NCBI GenBank assembly: GCA_900553525.1
Contig: USDZ01000053.1
Location: 1 to 9,932 of the forward strand
Direction: 5' to 3'
Source of the DNA: an uncultured Oscillospiraceae bacterium
Lineage (GTDB): Bacteria > Bacillota > Clostridia > Oscillospirales > Acutalibacteraceae
Length of the DNA stretch: 9,932 nucleotides
Below, one piece after another: positions 6,758-9,932 of this stretch (positions are counted from its first letter, which is position 1; each line of letters starts with the position of its first letter). The notes beneath the pieces are model-generated. The model saw only the letters and a program-made list of their open reading frames with translations, was not told the origin of the DNA and searched no databases. A program made the translations under genes and the position numbers.

Positions 6758-7450
6758 CTACATTTCAAATTTATAACCGATTCCCCGGATGGTGCGGATA
6801 TGATCTCCATACTCGCCGAGTTTGTTGCGCAGCTTTTTGATATGGGTGTCTACCGTTCGGGCGTCTCCGTAATAATCGTAACGCCACACATTATCGAGAA
6901 TTTTATCACGGGATAAAGCCATTCCCGCATTGTTCATCAAGTAAAGGAGCAGTTCAAATTCGGTATAAGTCAGTTCCACTGGTTCTCCATTTACTCGAAC
7001 CACCCTCCCGGCCGTATCGATGGACAGCCCCGAAGGCAGAGCCGGGGAGATAGCGGCGTCGGATGCGGTTCCGCGTCTCAATACGGCCTCAATCCGTGCA
7101 TTCAGAATTTTGAGGCTAAACGGTTTGGAGATATATTCATCCACACCGAGTCCAAAGCCTTGCAATTCGTCCTCTTCTTCCGATTTCGCCGTGAGCATAA
7201 TGATGGGGACGCGGCTCTTTGCCCGGATATGCCGGCAAACTTCAAACCCGTCCATACGCGGCATCATCACATCGAGCAGGATCAAATTGGGCTTTCCGGC
7301 ATCGAAACGTTCCAGCGTCTCAATGCCGTCGCCTGCCTCATCGGTATCATAGCCCTTGATGTGCAGATAGTCGGCGATGACGCGGCGCATCCGGATCTCG
7401 TCGTCTGCGATTAGAATTTTGGTTTTCGCTGTGTCTGACGGGCCGTGCAT
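6758..7450 (-). CDS. OmpR/PhoB-family response regulator
   Basis: This 230-residue DNA-binding regulator is the likely partner of the kinase encoded 12 bases downstream. The receiver domain (about 10-125) has the acidic pair Asp16-Asp17, the phospho-acceptor Asp60 in LLDVMMP, Thr87 and Lys109. After a short linker the winged-helix domain (about 135-230) shows TYTEFELLLYLM, the RTVDTHIKKLRNKL recognition-helix region and the RTIRGIGYKFE hairpin typical of PhoB-like regulators. The frame is open to an ATG at 7516, but ATG at 7450 has AAAGGAG (7459-7465) eight bases upstream and starts where the receiver domain should. Such regulators bind direct repeats and often control their own operon. The dyads at 7512-7524 and 7543-7555 are possible sites for this or another factor. 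Confidence 0.94.
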   Translation of the reverse strand: MHGPSDTAKTKILIADDEIRMRRVIADYLHIKGYDTDEAGDGIETLERFDAGKPNLILLDVMMPRMDGFEVCRHIRAKSRVPIIMLTAKSEEEDELQGFGLGVDEYISKPFSLKILNARIEAVLRRGTASDAAISPALPSGLSIDTAGRVVRVNGEPVELTYTEFELLLYLMNNAGMALSRDKILDNVWRYDYYGDARTVDTHIKKLRNKLGEYGDHIRTIRGIGYKFEM

Positions 7451-7511
7451 GTCGCCCTCTCCTTTCGATTTCCGTAGCGGTGTTCTGCGTATAGTGTAGC
7501 CGGTGTTTATG

Positions 7512-7524
7512 TTCACTGTGTGAA
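7512..7524. promoter_or_regulatory. Operator-like dyad upstream of the response regulator
   Basis: TTCAC-TGT-GTGAA is a perfect 13-base hyphenated palindrome, 62 bases before the regulator's start codon. A weak second promoter (TGAACA, 16-base spacer, TATACG on the minus strand) would overlap it. A regulatory role is inference. Confidence 0.45.
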
Positions 7525-7542
7525 ATATGGCGAAAACTTTGT

Positions 7543-7555
7543 CCGGACCGTCCGG
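7543..7555. promoter_or_regulatory. Second operator-like dyad upstream of the response regulator
   Basis: CCGGAC-C-GTCCGG is a perfect 13-base palindrome centred 31 bp from the dyad at 7512-7524, about three helical turns. The two differ in sequence, so they would not be sites for the same protein unless recognition is loose. Confidence 0.4.
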
Positions 7556-7580
7556 GACTTCTATTTTGATTGGTGGAATC

Positions 7581-7614
7581 AGTATAGCATATCTAGCGCC
7601 AAAAGGACAGACAA
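7581..7614 (-). promoter_or_regulatory. Probable promoter of the response regulator-kinase operon
   Basis: On the minus strand the extended -10 TGCTATACT (7581-7589) is preceded by TTGTCT (7609-7614). TTGTCT is spaced 17 bases from an overlapping TATGCT (7586-7591), so either hexamer may serve. The leader would be about 125 bases and contain both dyads. Confidence 0.6.
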
Positions 7615-7630
7615 CTTAGAAAGAGAGACG

Positions 7631-7665
7631 AAAAAACACCCCGGGTTCTCTAAAACCCGAGGTGT
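7631..7665 (-). terminator. Rho-independent terminator of gdhA
   Basis: On the minus strand ACACCTCGGGTT (7654-7665) pairs with AACCCGGGGTGT (7636-7647) with one G-U pair and a 6-base loop, followed by six U residues (7631-7636). It begins 15 bases after the gdhA stop codon and separates gdhA from the regulator operon on the same strand. Confidence 0.92.
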
Positions 7666-7679
7666 GGGAACTCAAATGG

Positions 7680-9011
7680 TCAAACGATACCTTGTGCCAT
7701 CATGGCGTCGGCAACCTTGACGAAACCGGCGATATTGGCACCCATGACGTAATTGCCTTTGCAGCCGTATTTCTCAGCCGCCTCATAGGCATTTTGATGA
7801 ATACCCTTCATAATGCCGTGGAGTTTTTCATCCACTTCCTCAAAAGTCCAGCTCAAACGCATGGAGTTTTGGCTCATTTCCAGCGCGGAGGTGGCTACGC
7901 CGCCGGCGTTGGCCGCCTTACCGGGACCAAAGGCCACACCGTTTTGCTGCAGATATTCGGTGGCCTCCAGCGTGGTGGGCATATTGGCACCCTCGGCCAC
8001 AATCTTCACGCCGTTTTTAACCAACAGCTTCGCATCGTCCAGATTCAGCTCGTTTTGGGTTGCGCAGGGCAGGGCAATATCGCAGGGGATGCTCCAGATA
8101 CCCTTACCCTCGTGGTATTCGGCGGTGGGGCGGGCGTCGACGTATTCCTTGATCCGGCCGCGGCGGACCTCCTTAATATCCTTCACCAGGGAGAGATCGA
8201 TGCCGTCTTTATCGTAAACCCAGCCGTTCGAGTCGCTTAAAGCCACTACTTTGGCACCCAGGGCCTGGGCTTTTTCGGTGGCGTAGATAGCAACATTGCC
8301 GGACCCAGAAACCACGACGGTCTTACCTTTAAAGGAGTCGTTCATAACCTTCAGCATTTCCTCAGTGAAATACACCAGGCCGTATCCGGTAGCCTGGGTC
8401 CGCGCGAGAGAACCGCCGTAGGTCAAGCCCTTGCCGGTCAGGACGCCTTCATACCGATTGGTCAGCTTCTTATACTGCCCGAAGAGATAGCCGATTTCCC
8501 GGGCGCCCACGCCGATGTCGCCGGCAGGTACGTCGGTGTCCGCACCGATATGACGATACAGTTCGCTCATAAAACTCTGGCAGAAGCGCATAACCTCATT
8601 ATCCGACTTGCCCTTGGGGTCAAAATCGGAGCCGCCTTTGCCGCCGCCGATGGGGAGACCGGTCAAAGAGTTTTTGAAAATCTGTTCGAACCCGAGGAAT
8701 TTGATGATGCCCAGATTGACCGACGGATGCAGACGCAACCCGCCTTTATAAGGTCCAATGGCACTGTTGAATTGGACCCGAAAACCGCGGTTTACATGTA
8801 CGTTGCCCGCATCATCCACCCACGGAACTCGGAACATCACGACCCGCTCCGGTTCCACCAAGCGTTCGAGCAGGGCTGCTTTCTGGTATTGCGGATTGGC
8901 CTCAATAACCGGTTCCAGAGAGTGCAGGACCTCCGTGGCGGCCTGGATAAACTCATCCTGGGCGGGGTTTTTGCGGATCAATTCCGCAAGGACGGATTCG
9001 ACATAAGACAT
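7680..9011 (-). CDS. gdhA: Glutamate dehydrogenase, probably NADP(H)-specific
   Basis: This cytoplasmic enzyme makes glutamate from 2-oxoglutarate and ammonia, or the reverse. The 443 residues match the hexameric short-chain class (about 445-450). Active-site features are visible: GPYKGGLR with Lys89, Lys113, GGGKGGSDFDP with the catalytic Lys125, PAGDIGVGAREIG with Asp165, and MSQNS with Ser380. The Rossmann motif VSGSGNVA (234-241) is followed by VVALSDSNG, with Ser259-Asp260 at the end of the second strand. This resembles the NADP-dependent E. coli enzyme rather than the NAD-dependent Clostridium symbiosum one, so an assimilatory NADPH role (EC 1.4.1.4) is inferred. AAAGGAGAGGA (9016-9026) precedes the ATG by four bases. 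It has its own consensus promoter and terminator and appears monocistronic. Confidence 0.96.
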   Translation of the reverse strand: MSYVESVLAELIRKNPAQDEFIQAATEVLHSLEPVIEANPQYQKAALLERLVEPERVVMFRVPWVDDAGNVHVNRGFRVQFNSAIGPYKGGLRLHPSVNLGIIKFLGFEQIFKNSLTGLPIGGGKGGSDFDPKGKSDNEVMRFCQSFMSELYRHIGADTDVPAGDIGVGAREIGYLFGQYKKLTNRYEGVLTGKGLTYGGSLARTQATGYGLVYFTEEMLKVMNDSFKGKTVVVSGSGNVAIYATEKAQALGAKVVALSDSNGWVYDKDGIDLSLVKDIKEVRRGRIKEYVDARPTAEYHEGKGIWSIPCDIALPCATQNELNLDDAKLLVKNGVKIVAEGANMPTTLEATEYLQQNGVAFGPGKAANAGGVATSALEMSQNSMRLSWTFEEVDEKLHGIMKGIHQNAYEAAEKYGCKGNYVMGANIAGFVKVADAMMAQGIV

Positions 9012-9056
9012 GGGATCCTCTCCTTTATTTAAAATACAATCTAGACGCTAAAACTC

Positions 9057-9085
9057 ATTATAGCGGAACCTTTTTGATTTTGCAA
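9057..9085 (-). promoter_or_regulatory. Sigma-A promoter of gdhA
   Basis: On the minus strand TTGCAA (9080-9085), a 17-base spacer and a perfect TATAAT (9057-9062) predict a start near 9050 and a short, AT-rich leader of about 40 bases. Confidence 0.85.
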
Positions 9086-9256
9086 GAACTTTAACGGAAA
9101 CTTTCATAAAAAATTCATTTTCAGCAGATGGCGCGCCTTTTTTACGAAATTATGATAATTTTGGATTCGGTTGTTGCGTTTGCGGTGGGAAGCTTACGGT
9201 GGTGGGGACTAGGTTGCTTTGGTGAAATACGGCAAGCCCGATCCTTCCTGCAGGTG

Positions 9257-9271
9257 GAATTTTGTAAATTC
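9257..9271. promoter_or_regulatory. Operator-like dyad upstream of the pyrC promoter
   Basis: GAATTT-TGT-AAATTC is a perfect 15-base palindrome ending five bases before the pyrC -35 box. The position suits an activator or repressor site; no regulator is identified. Confidence 0.4.
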
Positions 9272-9276
9272 GAGGA

Positions 9277-9305
9277 TTGTAACCCCTTGGCAACTATGCT
9301 ATACT
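9277..9305 (+). promoter_or_regulatory. Sigma-A promoter of pyrC
   Basis: TTGTAA (9277-9282), a 17-base spacer and TATACT (9300-9305) with an extended TG (9297-9298) predict a start near 9312. The TATGCTATACT core is identical to that of the regulator operon promoter. Confidence 0.8.
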
Positions 9306-9338
9306 ATTCAGTTAGAAAGCCGAAGGGAGGCGCATAAA

Positions 9339-9908
9339 GTGGAACAGTGGCTGATTCGCGGAGCAAAAGTGACCGACCCGTCGCAGGGATGGGATCAAGT
9401 GTCTGTCGACCTGCTTGTACGGGACGGTGTCATTGCAGCCATCGGTTCCTCCCTTTCCGCCGATGCTCGTGTGATTCTGGCGGACGGTTGCCATCTGCTT
9501 CCAGGTCTTGTGGATATTCACGTACACCTTCGGGACCCGGGACAGACATACAAAGAGGATATAAAGTCCGGCTGCCGGGCTGCCGCGGCCGGGGGAGTTA
9601 CATCGGTCGCCTGCATGCCGAACACCAGCCCGGTTTGCGACTGCCCGGAGGTGCTCGGAGAGATTTTGGCCAAAGCCAAGGATGTGGATGCGCGAGTGTA
9701 TCCCGTCGCCGCTATTACGTCCTCGCTGGATGGTTTGCACCTGACCGATTTTCCCGCCCTGAAAGCGGCGGGAGCTGTGGCGGTGTCCGACGACGGCCGT
9801 CCTGTCCCGACCGGCGGCATGATGAAAAAGGCCCTGGAGGAGGGGGCTGCGGCCGGACTTCCTGTTCTGTCTCACAGCGAGGATTTATCCATCACGGCCG
9901 CCGGATGA
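9339..9908 (+). CDS. pyrC: Dihydroorotase, N-terminal part, reading frame breaks near the window edge
   Basis: Dihydroorotase is a cytoplasmic zinc enzyme that cyclises carbamoyl aspartate to dihydroorotate in pyrimidine synthesis. The visible 189 residues match the N-terminal half of the type I, amidohydrolase-fold enzyme. LPGLVDIHVHLRDPG holds zinc ligands His61 and His63 and substrate Arg65; AAAAGGVTSVACMPNT (81-96), the Asp151-Asp152 pair in SDDGRPV and His179 in SHSED follow. The GTG start (9339) has AGGGAGG eight bases upstream and fits the family N-terminus. Family members have about 425 residues; here a TGA at 9906 ends the frame just after SITAAG, where an AMNEG-like motif is expected, and a possible Met-Asn codon pair follows in another frame. 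The later zinc His and catalytic Asp are absent. A frameshift, assembly-end error or real truncation are all possible. Confidence 0.85.
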   Translation: MEQWLIRGAKVTDPSQGWDQVSVDLLVRDGVIAAIGSSLSADARVILADGCHLLPGLVDIHVHLRDPGQTYKEDIKSGCRAAAAGGVTSVACMPNTSPVCDCPEVLGEILAKAKDVDARVYPVAAITSSLDGLHLTDFPALKAAGAVAVSDDGRPVPTGGMMKKALEEGAAAGLPVLSHSEDLSITAAG

Positions 9909-9932
9909 ATTCCCGGAACCCCCAGCTTACGC

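Larger units (their letters stand above)
9012..9338. other. Divergent gdhA/pyrC regulatory region
   Basis: This 327-base region holds the promoters of both genes. Beyond those it contains a 12-bp-spaced direct repeat AACTTT (9087-9092, 9099-9104) just upstream of the gdhA -35, a palindrome CCTGCAGG (9247-9254) and the dyad at 9257-9271. A frame running from 9128 to 9337 lacks a ribosome binding site and overlaps the pyrC promoter, so it is not called. No riboswitch was recognised. Confidence 0.6.

Noticed and set aside
6137..6916. Long plus-strand frame (259 codons) opposite the kinase and regulator
   Set aside because: It spans the junction of two well-supported minus-strand genes and has no recognisable motif.
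9128..9337. Plus-strand 69-codon frame between gdhA and pyrC
   Set aside because: It has no ribosome binding site, contains the pyrC promoter and ends in the pyrC ribosome binding region.
1..9932. Mobile elements, CRISPR arrays, defence systems, tRNA or rRNA genes
   Set aside because: No transposase, recombinase, spaced repeat array or RNA gene signature was seen on either strand.

Overview
The window looks like a piece of an endospore-forming Clostridia genome, probably of the Oscillospiraceae/Ruminococcaceae type. The evidence is a YpeB spore-germination protein, strong AAGGAGG-type ribosome binding sites, a hexameric glutamate dehydrogenase of the clostridial/enterobacterial class, consensus sigma-A promoters and frequent U-tailed hairpin terminators. 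The odd length (9932 bases), a repeat-like hairpin at the left edge and a gene that breaks off 24 bases from the right edge suggest that this is a whole short contig, perhaps metagenomic; that is inference.

Layout. 1-91: repeat-like hairpin and a terminator. 93-740 (minus) and 1107-1790 (plus): two divergent, paralogous sugar-phosphate transferases (monotopic phosphoglycosyl transferases), each closed by its own terminator. 1933-3381 (plus): a promoter, an unusual 17-bp leader hairpin, an Mrp/Nbp35-type Fe-S ATPase and a NUDIX hydrolase in one apparent operon. 3518-3552: a terminator shared with the convergent ypeB (3558-4922, minus). 4923-5236: a 314-base gap. 5237-7450 (minus): a response regulator and sensor kinase operon, with two dyads in its upstream region. 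7631-7665: terminator of gdhA (7680-9011, minus). 9012-9338: the divergent gdhA/pyrC promoter region. 9339-9908 (plus): dihydroorotase, cut off before the second half of its active site.

The genes do not form one pathway. They are housekeeping and cell-surface units: lipid-linked glycan initiation, Fe-S cluster handling, nucleotide clean-up, spore germination, envelope signalling, ammonia assimilation and pyrimidine synthesis. I see no transposase, phage gene, CRISPR array, tRNA or rRNA, and no convincing new multigene system. The points most worth a second look are the perfect leader hairpin before the Mrp gene, the inverted pair of paralogous transferases, ypeB without sleB beside it, the paired dyads before the two-component operon, and the broken pyrC.
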